Shown in pieces: positions 8,454-17,885 of a stretch of DNA of 64,000 nt (positions within the stretch are counted from its first letter, which is position 1; every line of letters begins with the position of its first letter). The stretch is from Methylophaga thiooxydans DMS010 (GTDB lineage Bacteria > Pseudomonadota > Gammaproteobacteria > Nitrosococcales > Methylophagaceae). The translations under genes and the position numbers were made by a program. The notes beneath the pieces are model-generated. The model had not been told where the DNA came from. It saw nothing but the letters and a program-made list of their open reading frames with translations, and made no database searches. The DNA lies in assembly GCF_000156355.1 (NCBI RefSeq), contig NZ_GG657883.1, positions 36,467 through 100,466 of the forward strand, read 5' to 3'.

Positions 8454-9500
8454 ATGAATACGCAATTTAAACAAGAAACATTTCGTGACGATTACACCTA
8501 CACGAACTCCGCTGAAGCTATTCGTCGTTTTCCTTTTCCTTTTGCGGAAGATGAATACATGTATAGCGTCAATATTGAAATGCACGGTGAAGGAACGGGC
8601 GCTGCCGGTTCCGTGTTTGAGCACGGCATTGATGTGGATGAGCACTACATAGCTGAATGTGAAGATCGCCGTATAGTGCTGGATGAAGATCCGGATCGTT
8701 ACACTGCGTTGCCTCATATGATGGATGCACAATGGGACATGGTTGAATTAATGATGGATTCCTTGTCAAAGGATTATCCCGAACATTTTCAATTACAAAA
8801 AGATGGTGACAACTGGCACTGGGTGAATAAACCACTCGGTATTGATCAAACGTTTGTGTTCGGTGATGAAGCCACCTTACCAATGCAACCCTTTGAATAT
8901 ATCTCCCGCCAAGTGCAAGGTGACTGGATCATTCTTGACCAGCGTGATGACGATCTATTTGCCGATATGGGCATGGTGACAAGCCAAGCGGATTGGTCAA
9001 TGGCTTTTGATGCAGGCATGTCATTTAAAGAATGGCATGGTCCGGTACCACAAGCGAATGAAATTGGTATTTTTGATCGCGCATTGAAATATCTGTTGCA
9101 TTTGCAGTATGGCAGCCCGGTACGCCGACTTAACTGGACCATGACGATAAATCCACGTCTGGACACGTCACCAGAAAATTATCCATTCTGGGGACCTGAT
9201 AACGCCTCTGTCACGCCTGAAAATGTCGGTGATAAGGTTTACTTGCGGGTCGAGTTACAGGCCTTATTCCGCCTACCGAGAAGCAATGCGATTGCATTTA
9301 GTGTACGCGGCTATCTTATCAGTCTGAATGAGTTGATTACTTATCCGCGATGGGGCAAACGCTTGCATCGCGTACTTAAACAATTACATCCGGATCTGTC
9401 TGAATACAAAGGCTTGGACAACTACCGTCAGACCGTTATTGATTTCTTGGCACCATTGGACGATGGTGCGGACCTTGGCTTAGGGACTCATCCCGAGTAA
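8454..9500 (+). CDS. dmmC: Haem-dependent oxidative N-demethylase subunit (DUF3445)
   Basis: 348-residue DUF3445 protein, the catalytic haem subunit of dimethylamine monooxygenase, oxidising dimethylamine to methylamine and formaldehyde. Recognised from conserved blocks such as FPFPFAEDEYMYSVNIEMHG near the N terminus, PRLDTSPENYPFWG, YLRVELQALFRLPRSNAI and FSVRGYLISL. The family is known for a PAS-like fold turned into an oxygen-activating enzyme. It lies 11 bases after dmmB, within one operon. Confidence 0.88.
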   Translation: MNTQFKQETFRDDYTYTNSAEAIRRFPFPFAEDEYMYSVNIEMHGEGTGAAGSVFEHGIDVDEHYIAECEDRRIVLDEDPDRYTALPHMMDAQWDMVELMMDSLSKDYPEHFQLQKDGDNWHWVNKPLGIDQTFVFGDEATLPMQPFEYISRQVQGDWIILDQRDDDLFADMGMVTSQADWSMAFDAGMSFKEWHGPVPQANEIGIFDRALKYLLHLQYGSPVRRLNWTMTINPRLDTSPENYPFWGPDNASVTPENVGDKVYLRVELQALFRLPRSNAIAFSVRGYLISLNELITYPRWGKRLHRVLKQLHPDLSEYKGLDNYRQTVIDFLAPLDDGADLGLGTHPE

Positions 9501-9537
9501 GTAAGCTAGCAAATTTGTGTGAAGGTGGGGGTAAGCG

Positions 9538-9666
9538 ATGATGCAAAATCAAGAGAAAATAGTAGGTAAAACAATGCTGATGATTGTTTTTTTACCAGTC
9601 ATTGCAGCGTGGCAAGAGCTCGTATCGTTATGGGAAAAGGTGGCAATTATCCCCTTTTATCAATAA
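9538..9666 (+). CDS. Putative 42-residue membrane protein downstream of dmmC
   Basis: A short frame starting ATG ATG 37 bases after dmmC, with a purine-rich ribosome site GAAGGTGGGGG just upstream. The product has a charged N terminus (QNQEKIVGK), one hydrophobic helix from about residue 13 to 24 (MLMIVFLPVIAA) and an amphipathic tail rich in Trp. Good ribosome site and single-helix design support a real small protein, possibly membrane-associated and part of the dmm operon. No family recognised. Confidence 0.5.
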   Translation: MMQNQEKIVGKTMLMIVFLPVIAAWQELVSLWEKVAIIPFYQ

Positions 9667-9707
9667 ACACTTATCAAGTCGAAAGATATAACGAAGGATA
9701 GGGCGGT

Positions 9708-11108
9708 TTATTCCGCTCTGTCCTTTTGTTCGTGACACATCAGGGCTATGCCATCTTTTAGTTCAGTGTGATCCTGGCTAGTTAAATCAATGATGATACC
9801 TTCCAGACCCAGTAACTCCCCACTACCTGAGAAAACACCTTTACCTTTTTGTAATACCCATTTAATGCGATTACTGCGGGTCATGATGCGGTAAACAAGA
9901 TCAAAGCTCTGTTGTTTATGGATTTGTTCTTGAACATGCTCCCAAACCCGTTGTTGATCATCAGGGTATATGAGTTGCATGTAGTTAAATTGTGCGGAGT
10001 TAGTCACCTCATAGACTTGATACTCGGTGACTTCTAGGCAGCCTTCACTGGCGAAGTCGAAGGTCCAGTTTCGGTCATTTTTGCAGCGGTAAAGCATACA
10101 AGGAATATTGGGCATAATCATATTAGTGGCGCTGCGGGCATTGGCTTTACGGCCTGCGGTCGCTGACTTCATACGGCTAATGTCAGCAAGCGTACCCATG
10201 ACACTTGTGCGCTCGCCTTTTAGTTTAGATGTCGTTGAGGCGCGCATTTCAAACCAATGCGAGTGACCGTTTTTTGCAATTAAACGTAACTCAAACTGAG
10301 ATTGTTGGCGTTTCCCCTCGGTAAGCGCCTTTAGTCGCGCTTCAGCCAAGGGTTGGTCTTCAGGGTGAATGAAAGAAAATAATGATTTATCGAGGCTTTC
10401 ACTACTGCTGTAGTCGAGAATTCTTTCCCATGATGGGTTGAGAAAAATGATTTCCTGATCCACATTGATTTGAAAAATAATTTGTTCAATTCGGTCAATC
10501 AACATGTGATAGGTCAGTTCTTGTGAGGAAGAGCTCTTGGCCTGTTCACTGGTCGAGGTGGTGGAGAATTGTAATAAAAATTGATTTGCCTGGTCATCTT
10601 GACCTAGGGGGGAGAAAGACACGTGAACCGGAATAGTTGTACCATCAACATAAAGCATTCTGAGTAAGGTCGTTTCGCTGCTTTCATGCTCACTTTTTTG
10701 AGTAATAATTTTATTAAGCGCCTGATGGCTGCCAGGGTGAACCAGGTTAGTCAGTGGCATATCTGTGATGTACTCACGCATCCCTTTCAGCCCTAACTCA
10801 TTGAGAAAGGCGTTATTAGCGAATTTTATGTTGTATCCTTCTATAACAGCAGCTGGCGTTGATAATTTAGTGGAAATGTCTTGTCCCCAAGCCGCATTAT
10901 CGAGTTTTTTATGCTTTTCAGAAGCTAATGCGCGACGCTGGATTCTTGGATAGATATTGATGATTAAAATGGCAGACAGAAAAAGAGCTAATGCAGAAGC
11001 AAGAATAGAAATATGGACTTTGAAAGGGGCTGAGCTGTCCCACCAAAAGCCAAAAACAAGTGCAAACAATACACTCAACATGACGAGACAGAATAAAATT
11101 AAACTCAT
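9708..11108 (-). CDS. Membrane-anchored multi-PAS sensor protein without output domain
   Basis: 466-residue protein with two N-terminal transmembrane helices (about residues 1-22 and 31-52) followed by three PAS-type domains: one around residues 80-190, one around 200-320 (FQINVDQEIIFLNPSWERIL, then the PAC motif), and a PAS_3-like one around 340-450. No histidine kinase, GGDEF, EAL or methyl-accepting region is present. The ATG behind GAAGG was preferred to an upstream TTG. It diverges from the histidine kinase gene with 48 bases between start codons, so a joint sensory role is plausible. Confidence 0.72.
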   Translation of the reverse strand: MSLILFCLVMLSVLFALVFGFWWDSSAPFKVHISILASALALFLSAILIINIYPRIQRRALASEKHKKLDNAAWGQDISTKLSTPAAVIEGYNIKFANNAFLNELGLKGMREYITDMPLTNLVHPGSHQALNKIITQKSEHESSETTLLRMLYVDGTTIPVHVSFSPLGQDDQANQFLLQFSTTSTSEQAKSSSSQELTYHMLIDRIEQIIFQINVDQEIIFLNPSWERILDYSSSESLDKSLFSFIHPEDQPLAEARLKALTEGKRQQSQFELRLIAKNGHSHWFEMRASTTSKLKGERTSVMGTLADISRMKSATAGRKANARSATNMIMPNIPCMLYRCKNDRNWTFDFASEGCLEVTEYQVYEVTNSAQFNYMQLIYPDDQQRVWEHVQEQIHKQQSFDLVYRIMTRSNRIKWVLQKGKGVFSGSGELLGLEGIIIDLTSQDHTELKDGIALMCHEQKDRAE

Positions 11109-11156
11109 GACGACAACCTTCGGTAATCGGTGTGTAAACAAGGTGTGCTGTCAGCA

Positions 11157-12977
11157 ATGAAAGTCATATATAAACGATATACGGCTTTTTTGAATAGCTT
11201 TAGTCGGCGAACACTCTATGCCAAGCTGATGCTGTTGTTGTTATGCATCTCACTGACCGTTTTGTTAATGCAGGCAGGCACAATCTTTTTACTAGATTAT
11301 ATCCCTTCAAGCCAGGCAGCCCTAGAGAAGATTGCAATTCAAAAGGTTTATTGGCACCGCCAGATTGCTAACCTAGATTCAGATAATGGTGATAAGGCCG
11401 GTGAAACGCTGAAAGCGATGCAGCAACAGGCATTAGATACATCCGATCCAGATGTTTTGTGGATGCTCAGGCAAGATAGCCCAGATGTTGTGGCGGCGGT
11501 GCGACAAGTCGAGCGTGAACAACAAAACTTTGCAGATATTGCCACTTTGAATCTGCGTGCGGCGGGGCAGTTACGTATCGCAGACAGAGTTGCGAAATCT
11601 TATGATGAGTTAACGCTGGCTTTGCATCGGGATAGTGAGACAAAGCAGTCAATTATTGGGTTGTTACAAGCAATCAGTCTGATTTTTGTTTTTAGCTGTA
11701 TCGTCGCCTTATCGCTCGGCGCTAGACGGGTTTTAGTCGAGAGGCTTGATAATCTTCTACGGTTCATAGCGCTCAAACCTCATGACGCAGAACCCCGACA
11801 CGCGACGGATGAATTTGCTGTGCTGGAACAATGTGCTTCACAGTTGTCTGCCAAAGTGCAAAGTTACGAATCAGAGGTCACGTGGGCTCATCGAACCAGT
11901 GAACATACGCGTGTTTTAATCCGTGCACAGGATTTTATATTGCGTTTCATCGAGAGTGTCAGTGAAGACGTTCTTAGTGAACGAACTATGTTGAAAATGC
12001 TGTATTCGCTTGAACGCTCACTCGGTTTTAGTAATACAGCACTTATCTATACCGATGACGCTGCGGTTATCTCCAGTGAGCGAATTATCTTTTCTCATCA
12101 AAAGCCCCACAACCTCACAGAAAAAATCTTTAAGGAGTTACTCCAGACCGGTAGCATCACTTATGACTATACAAATCCTGAGGGTGAAAAAGTGAGTTGT
12201 ATGGGAATGACCTTTTCTGGCATCAGTAATGGGGTTGGTGTGTTGCTGGTGGAAATGGATGAAGGTCGGTTTCTGGAAGACTCTGAAGTTAAAGTACTCG
12301 AAATCACGACCAGACTATTATCTATGGTGACGAAGTTTCAGAGTCATGATGAAGAGGGCCGCCGGCTGGCGGTATTGGAAGAGCGTGCCGCCATCGCCAG
12401 AGAGCTGCACGACTCTCTAGCGCAATCGCTGTCTTTTATGAAAATACAGGTTGCGCGACTGCAAGCTAAATCGGGCGCGCAGCAAGATGACGTCGTAAAG
12501 GAGCTACGTGAGGGGCTGGATAATGCATACCGGGAGTTGCGTGAATTATTAACAACATTCCGGGTTCACATGGACTTACGTGGATTGGGATATGCAATTC
12601 AGGCAACGATTGATGAATTTTCACAGCGATCGCAATTGGTTATTAGTTTCGATAATCGTTTAGTGAACTGTAGACTGACAGTGAATGAAGAATTTCACAT
12701 TCTTCATGTTGTTCGTGAAGCGTTATCGAACATAGTCAGACACTCAGGCGCAGACAATGTGACGATATTAATGCTGCTTCAGAAAAACGGCGAAGTAGAG
12801 CTGACTATTGATGATGACGGGGTCGGATTTCACCCAGCATCTGATACTTATGACCATCATGGTCAAGCGATTATGAAAGAGCGTGCACAGACGTTGGGAG
12901 GCAATGTCGAGGTAATGGCGAGACGCTTTGGTGGTACTCGTGTTCGACTTTCATTTATGCCTAAAATGGCACAATAA
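11157..12977 (+). CDS. NarX-type sensor histidine kinase
   Basis: 606-residue kinase. TM1 is about residues 15-40, followed by a periplasmic helical sensor of some 120 residues, TM2 near residues 170-190, a HAMP-like linker, a GAF-like region (about 255-400), a HisKA_3 box AIARELHDSLAQSL with the phospho-acceptor His at residue 418, and HATPase motifs NIVRHS and DDDGVGF. It lacks a recognisable NarX P-box, so nitrate need not be the signal. The ATG at the end of the intergenic region was chosen over an upstream GTG. The response regulator follows after 23 bases. Confidence 0.85.
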   Translation: MKVIYKRYTAFLNSFSRRTLYAKLMLLLLCISLTVLLMQAGTIFLLDYIPSSQAALEKIAIQKVYWHRQIANLDSDNGDKAGETLKAMQQQALDTSDPDVLWMLRQDSPDVVAAVRQVEREQQNFADIATLNLRAAGQLRIADRVAKSYDELTLALHRDSETKQSIIGLLQAISLIFVFSCIVALSLGARRVLVERLDNLLRFIALKPHDAEPRHATDEFAVLEQCASQLSAKVQSYESEVTWAHRTSEHTRVLIRAQDFILRFIESVSEDVLSERTMLKMLYSLERSLGFSNTALIYTDDAAVISSERIIFSHQKPHNLTEKIFKELLQTGSITYDYTNPEGEKVSCMGMTFSGISNGVGVLLVEMDEGRFLEDSEVKVLEITTRLLSMVTKFQSHDEEGRRLAVLEERAAIARELHDSLAQSLSFMKIQVARLQAKSGAQQDDVVKELREGLDNAYRELRELLTTFRVHMDLRGLGYAIQATIDEFSQRSQLVISFDNRLVNCRLTVNEEFHILHVVREALSNIVRHSGADNVTILMLLQKNGEVELTIDDDGVGFHPASDTYDHHGQAIMKERAQTLGGNVEVMARRFGGTRVRLSFMPKMAQ

Positions 12978-13000
12978 CGATAAGACATTGAGATAAAAAA

Positions 13001-13639
13001 ATGCAAAACATAATCAGAGTAATGATAATCGACGACCATCCCTTGTTCAGAAAAGGTGTCAGTCAAATTATTTCAGATGATCCCAATTTTGAAGTGGTTG
13101 GTGAGGCAGCGTCCGGACAGGAAGGTTTGGAGTTAGCTGAACAAACTCAACCAGATTTGGTGTTACTGGATCTTAACATGAGAGGCATGGATGGCCTGGA
13201 AACCTTACGACGATTTAAACAGACGGATTTGCTAACACGCTATGTCATATTGACAGTGTCCGATTCAGAAGATGATTTGATGGAAGCATTAAAGATTGGT
13301 GCCGATGGTTATCTTTTGAAAGATATGGAACCGGAAGATTTGCGAGCCAATCTGATGAAGGCTTCAGTGGGGGTGACCGTTCTGCAGGATAGTTTGACTC
13401 AGGTGTTGAAAAAAGCATTGTCAGAGCCAGACACTAAAGTCAATCAGGCTGATGCTGGGCTAACGGATAGAGAAAATGAAATACTGGATTGTCTCGCTGA
13501 GGGGATGAATAACAAAAATATCGCACGTAAACTGGGTATTAGTGATACCACGGTGAAAGTGCATATTAAGAATATTCTCAGAAAGCTGAATTTGACTAGT
13601 CGCCTTGAAGCAGCGGTTTGGAAACACCAGCAGAAATAA
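13001..13639 (+). CDS. NarL/FixJ-family response regulator
   Basis: 212 residues: a receiver domain with phosphorylatable Asp57 (VLLDLNMRGMDG), acidic pocket DD11-12 and Lys in LLKDMEPED, then a LuxR-type helix-turn-helix (LTDRENEILDCLAEGMNNKNIARKL). The partner is the kinase directly upstream. Targets are unknown; the nearby dmm operon is one candidate, as is the cupin gene that converges on it. A strong terminator follows. Confidence 0.9.
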   Translation: MQNIIRVMIIDDHPLFRKGVSQIISDDPNFEVVGEAASGQEGLELAEQTQPDLVLLDLNMRGMDGLETLRRFKQTDLLTRYVILTVSDSEDDLMEALKIGADGYLLKDMEPEDLRANLMKASVGVTVLQDSLTQVLKKALSEPDTKVNQADAGLTDRENEILDCLAEGMNNKNIARKLGISDTTVKVHIKNILRKLNLTSRLEAAVWKHQQK

Positions 13640-13645
13640 AAAAAA

Positions 13646-13681
13646 GGCCGCTAGTGAGGGGGACTCACTAGCGGCCTTTTT
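13646..13681. terminator. Bidirectional intrinsic terminator
   Basis: GGCCGCTAGTGAG pairs with CTCACTAGCGGCC (13-bp stem, 5-base loop), flanked by an A run on one side and a T run on the other. It lies between the convergent response regulator and cupin genes and can serve both. Confidence 0.9.
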
Positions 13682-13699
13682 CATGAGCCTTTTTGTCAG

Positions 13700-14041
13700 T
13701 TATAGCGGTTTGCGCTGTCCAACAAAAAATCCTACGCCTTTGTTTGGTGTTTCAAAGGTAATCGTTTCACCATCACCAAAATAGAAAACGTCACCGACTT
13801 TGGCTGTGACTTTTTGGCCTGACTCATCAGAAATAACAAACTCACCATCAACAATGACTTTCATTTCTTCATAGTCATATGTATAGACAAGCGGTTTGTC
13901 ACTTTTGTGGAGGTGAAAAAAACCTGCACACAGTGTTTTATCTTTGCTATCAGAGATGACTGTATCCCCCAACGTTGCATTAACGCCGTCGACACCCATT
14001 GATGGTTGTTCAGCTGCAATAGCCTGTGGAATGTATTTCAT
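13700..14041 (-). CDS. EutQ-like/DUF861 single-domain cupin
   Basis: 113-residue small beta-barrel protein (KVIVDGEFVISDESGQKVTAKVGDVFYFGDGETITFETPNKGVGFF). The fold is that of ethanolamine-utilisation EutQ-like cupins, but no eut genes are nearby, and the usual His-rich metal motif is weak. A TAGGAG ribosome site precedes the ATG. Function not assignable. Confidence 0.7.
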   Translation of the reverse strand: MKYIPQAIAAEQPSMGVDGVNATLGDTVISDSKDKTLCAGFFHLHKSDKPLVYTYDYEEMKVIVDGEFVISDESGQKVTAKVGDVFYFGDGETITFETPNKGVGFFVGQRKPL

Positions 14042-14423
14042 TTTTAATCTCCTAAGTTTTGTCGATTAGACGATCGCCATTAAAGCGCCATTTCAACAGA
14101 CCAACAATCATTAGGAAGGCTTACTCTTAAAGTAGTAGTTAACATCAAAATAAAGACTGTTTTTGACGCTTGATAGCTAAAAACAGCAAGGTTTCAGAAA
14201 ACCGTGTTTAGCAATAAGTGATTCGTGTCGTTGTTATTACCTGTTTTTTGAGTAGCAAACATGCCCACACGAAAGAGCTGACAATATTGAGTCATGGACT
14301 TTGTGAACAACAAATCCTACTCTCACCGTAGGTAAAGATTATCGTTCATGGCCTGGCTGACCTGGTTTGGTGATTAGTTAAGTTACCACTCAGCCAACAG
14401 ACTAATATATAGAGGAGTGCAGA
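14042..14423. other. Intergenic region with a leader hairpin
   Basis: This 382-base gap between divergent genes has no credible coding frame. Near its right end TGGCTGA (14354-14360) pairs with TCAGCCA (14390-14396), with GGTGA/TTACC stacked inside. It has no T run and so may be a leader structure of the PLP-enzyme mRNA, but this is weak. No clear promoter hexamers or known riboswitch were seen. Confidence 0.35.
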
Positions 14424-15599
14424 ATGAGTGATTTTACACGCTATATGACCACAGCAATCCATGCTGGGAACACACACGATGCCCATGGCTCACCTTTCAC
14501 GCCTTTGTATGACACGACAACATTTTGTTTTGAGGACACAAAAGCTTTATTGGATGTGGTGGAAGGTAGAAAGCAAGGTGCGTTATATACCCGCTATGGT
14601 ATGAATCCGACTGTGACGTCCTTAGAGCAACGGCTTGCTCAATTAGACCAAGCAGAAGCGGCGCTGGCATTTGCCTCCGGTATGGCTGCGATTTCATCGT
14701 TATGTTTGGCGTTTGGCCAAAAAGGCATTGTTTGTTTAGGTGAAATCTATGGCGGCACCATTGAGTTGCTTTCGCTTTACTGCAAGCAATTGAATATCAA
14801 TACCACCTTTTTAAAAGCAGATGATAAGGCGGGTCTGGAAAATAGCTTGCAGCAGGGGGCATCACTGGTTTTGTTTGAAACGCCAGCCAATCCGACGTTG
14901 GCGGTTATTGATATCAAACAGGTGGCTGAATTGGCACATCAATATGATGCATTAGTGGCAGTCGATAACACTTTTGCAACCCCCATTAATCAGCAACCTT
15001 TATCTTTGGGAGCCGATTTTTGCATGCAAAGTGCGACTAAATACCTTGGTGGCCACAGTGATCTGACTGCTGGTGTATTGAGTGGCAGCCGACACAATAT
15101 GACGATCATTAATGGCTGGCGTAAAAGTCTGGGGCAAACAATTTCTGCTGAAATTGCACATAAATTAAAGCGTAGCTTGATGACGCTACCACTCCGAGTT
15201 GAAAGGCATAACCAGAATGCTTTGATCATTGCTCAATTTCTTGAACAACATCCTGCGGTCGAGACCGTTTATTACCCTGGACTCGTTTCGCATGCAGGTC
15301 ATGCCATCGCTAACCAGCAAATGCAGGGCTATGGCGGTATGTTGAGTTTCGATGTGAGAGGCGGTGACAAAGCTGCACGACAATGTGTGGACTCGCTCAA
15401 GCTTATCGCTTTAGCGCCAAGCTTAGGTGGTGCCGAAAGTCTGGCAACACAACCGGTGACAACCTCACATCATGGTATGTCTGAAGATATTTTGCGTGAT
15501 GCCGGCATCAGCGGCGCGATGATTCGACTATCCGTTGGCCTCGAGACAGCAACTGATTTGATAAATGATTTTGAGCAGGCATTCATCGCTATTCGCTAA
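14424..15599 (+). CDS. Transsulfuration-family PLP enzyme (cystathionine gamma-synthase/lyase or methionine gamma-lyase-like)
   Basis: 391-residue Cys/Met-metabolism PLP enzyme. YTRYGMNPTVTSLEQRLAQL, the cofactor ring-stacking region ASGMAAIS, DNTFATPINQQPL and the PLP-lysine motif SATKYLGGHSD are all present. Members of this family act on cystathionine, O-acyl-homoserine or methionine; the exact substrate is not decidable here. AGGAG precedes the ATG. It stands alone between a cupin and a molybdoenzyme, with no met regulon genes nearby. Confidence 0.85.
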   Translation: MSDFTRYMTTAIHAGNTHDAHGSPFTPLYDTTTFCFEDTKALLDVVEGRKQGALYTRYGMNPTVTSLEQRLAQLDQAEAALAFASGMAAISSLCLAFGQKGIVCLGEIYGGTIELLSLYCKQLNINTTFLKADDKAGLENSLQQGASLVLFETPANPTLAVIDIKQVAELAHQYDALVAVDNTFATPINQQPLSLGADFCMQSATKYLGGHSDLTAGVLSGSRHNMTIINGWRKSLGQTISAEIAHKLKRSLMTLPLRVERHNQNALIIAQFLEQHPAVETVYYPGLVSHAGHAIANQQMQGYGGMLSFDVRGGDKAARQCVDSLKLIALAPSLGGAESLATQPVTTSHHGMSEDILRDAGISGAMIRLSVGLETATDLINDFEQAFIAIR

Positions 15600-15707
15600 A
15601 TGAAAAAGAATAAAAACACGGGCAAAATTCCCGTTCCAATCTGGTGTATAGTCGGTGAGAATAATAATAAAACGATAAAAATCAGAATGTAATAGGAGAG
15701 AGGCATT

Positions 15708-17831
15708 ATGGCCAGTGTATTAAAAACCACGCACCATGGCGGTTGTCCCCACGACTGTCCCGATACTTGTTCGATGGTGTATGAGGTTGAGAACGGTAAA
15801 CTCACCTCAGTAAAAGGCAACTCTGAACATCCGATGACGCGAGGCGGTCTCTGCGTCAAACTCAAAGACTATGAAAAGCGTCACTATCACCCAGATAGAC
15901 TACTGCACCCAATGCGCCGAACCGGGCCTAAAGGTTCGGGTCAATTCGAACAGATAAGCTGGGATGAGGCGCTAGATGAAATTACCACGCGCTGGAAAGC
16001 CATTATTGATGAGCATGGTCCACGAGCAATCATTCCTTACAGCTATTTAGGTAATCAAGGCTTGGTACATGGCCTGAATGGCGGTGATGCGTTTTTTAAT
16101 AAGATGGGCGCTACAGTCTGTGAACGCACATTTTGTGGTGAAGGCTCATGTACAGCATGGTTATTAACCGTTGGCCCAACAGCAGGCGTTGATCCTGAAA
16201 GTTTTACTCATTCCAAATACATCATTATCTGGGGCTGTAACTCGGTTAGCACGAATATACATCATTGGCATATCGTTAAAGATGCTCAGAAAAAAGGTGC
16301 GAAAGTGGTCGTGATTGATCCCTACAAATCGCGCACTGCCAAAGAAGCGGATTGGCATATCGCACCGAAACCGGGAACGGACGGTGCTCTGGCGATGGCA
16401 ATGATGCACACCATTATTGAAGAAGGTTTGCAGGATCAGGACTACATTGATAACTACACGCACGGCTATGAGGCTTTAGCTGAGCGAGCAAAATCACGCA
16501 CGGCGGAGTGGGCTGCAGAAATTACCGGTGTCGCGGCAGATGATATTCGTCAATTGGCACGTGAGTTTGCGACGACACAGCCCGCTGCTATTCGTCTGGG
16601 GGTCGCATTAGAACGCAACTATGGTGGTGGACAAGCGATTCGTGCCATTACCTGCTTACCGGCTTTAACCGGTGCTTGGCGTCATGTTGGCGGTGGCGCG
16701 TTGCAATTTCCGGTGTGGGAGCACCCTTACAAGTTTGATGTGATTTCGCGCCCTGATCTTATTCCAGAAGGCACGCCGGTTATTAATGCGATTCAAATTG
16801 GTCGCGCTCTTAACGGTGAAATGGAATTGGATGTGCCGATCAAATCCATGATGTGCTGGAATGCGAACCCGGTTACCCAAGCGGCCGAAACGGATAAGAT
16901 TGTTGAAGGCTTGATGCGTGATGATTTATTTCTGGTGTCGGCTGAGCATTTCCTGTCTGATACGGCATCGTATGCTGATATCGTTTTGCCAGCGTCAATG
17001 GGGGCTGAACTGGAAGATATGGTGCTGTCATGGGGACACTTATATCTGACCTATAATGCGAAATGTGTCGAATCACCCGGCGAAGCCATACCTAACAATG
17101 AAATTTTTCGTCGCCTCGCAGCGAAAATGGGCTACGAAGAAGAGAATTTCAAATGGTCAGACAGTGAGTGTTTAGAACATTATGTTGACTGGGACTCTCC
17201 CGCTTGTGATGGTATTGATTTGAACTCATTGCGAGAACATGGCTTTGCCAGACTGAAAGTCGGCACCAAAGACGACAGAGCGCCGCATAAGCAAGGTAAC
17301 TTTCCAACACCAACGGGCAAGTGTCACTTCGAGGTGGAAGGGGCAACCAACTTTGTGGCGCCACCATTCCGCCAAATGTACGAAGGTTTCCAACCTGGTG
17401 AGGCATTAGATAGCCTGCCGGATTATGTGGCATCGCGAGAAACGCCCGAAACCAATCCTGTGTTGGCTGAAAAGTACCCACTCAATATCATATCGCCCAA
17501 AAGTCACGGCTTTTTGAATTCTTGTTACGCCAATATTGATGACAAAATTAAAAAGCAGGGTGAGCAATTTGTGCTGATCAGTGCCACGGATGCTGATTTG
17601 CGAAATATCCAAAACGGTGATTCTGTGCGTGTCTTTAATGACCGCGGTGGATTCGAGGGCAAGGCTCAGATTACGGATGATGTTAGTAGCGGGATTGTTG
17701 TCGCCACGCTTGGCTATTGGCGCCAACTTAACAAAGGTACTGTCAACTGTGTGAGTTCTGCCGAGTTTGTTGATATGGGGCACGCTCCCACGTTCACGGA
17801 TAACTTAGTGCAGGTTGAGCTTGCCAGTTAA
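15708..17831 (+). CDS. Molybdopterin oxidoreductase of the DMSO reductase family
   Basis: 707-residue enzyme. The N-terminal 4Fe-4S motif is CPHDCPDTC with a later Cys in GGLCVK; then come the Mo-bis-MGD domains and a C-terminal dinucleotide-binding domain (residues about 590-700). There is no twin-arginine or other signal peptide, so it is cytoplasmic. A long GGAGAG-containing leader lies before the ATG. No electron-transfer subunits or maturation genes flank it. Substrate unknown; the family includes formate dehydrogenases, nitrate reductases and S-/N-oxide reductases. Confidence 0.85.
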   Translation: MASVLKTTHHGGCPHDCPDTCSMVYEVENGKLTSVKGNSEHPMTRGGLCVKLKDYEKRHYHPDRLLHPMRRTGPKGSGQFEQISWDEALDEITTRWKAIIDEHGPRAIIPYSYLGNQGLVHGLNGGDAFFNKMGATVCERTFCGEGSCTAWLLTVGPTAGVDPESFTHSKYIIIWGCNSVSTNIHHWHIVKDAQKKGAKVVVIDPYKSRTAKEADWHIAPKPGTDGALAMAMMHTIIEEGLQDQDYIDNYTHGYEALAERAKSRTAEWAAEITGVAADDIRQLAREFATTQPAAIRLGVALERNYGGGQAIRAITCLPALTGAWRHVGGGALQFPVWEHPYKFDVISRPDLIPEGTPVINAIQIGRALNGEMELDVPIKSMMCWNANPVTQAAETDKIVEGLMRDDLFLVSAEHFLSDTASYADIVLPASMGAELEDMVLSWGHLYLTYNAKCVESPGEAIPNNEIFRRLAAKMGYEEENFKWSDSECLEHYVDWDSPACDGIDLNSLREHGFARLKVGTKDDRAPHKQGNFPTPTGKCHFEVEGATNFVAPPFRQMYEGFQPGEALDSLPDYVASRETPETNPVLAEKYPLNIISPKSHGFLNSCYANIDDKIKKQGEQFVLISATDADLRNIQNGDSVRVFNDRGGFEGKAQITDDVSSGIVVATLGYWRQLNKGTVNCVSSAEFVDMGHAPTFTDNLVQVELAS

Positions 17832-17850
17832 CACTGGGTTAGGTTGGATA

Positions 17851-17880
17851 AAAAAAGCCCGCTTTAAAGCGGGCTTTTTT
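17851..17880. terminator. Bidirectional intrinsic terminator
   Basis: The perfect palindrome GCCCGCTTTAAAGCGGGC (17857-17874) is flanked by six A and six T. It separates the convergent molybdoenzyme and FTR1 genes. Confidence 0.93.
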
Positions 17881-17885
17881 GTTTC

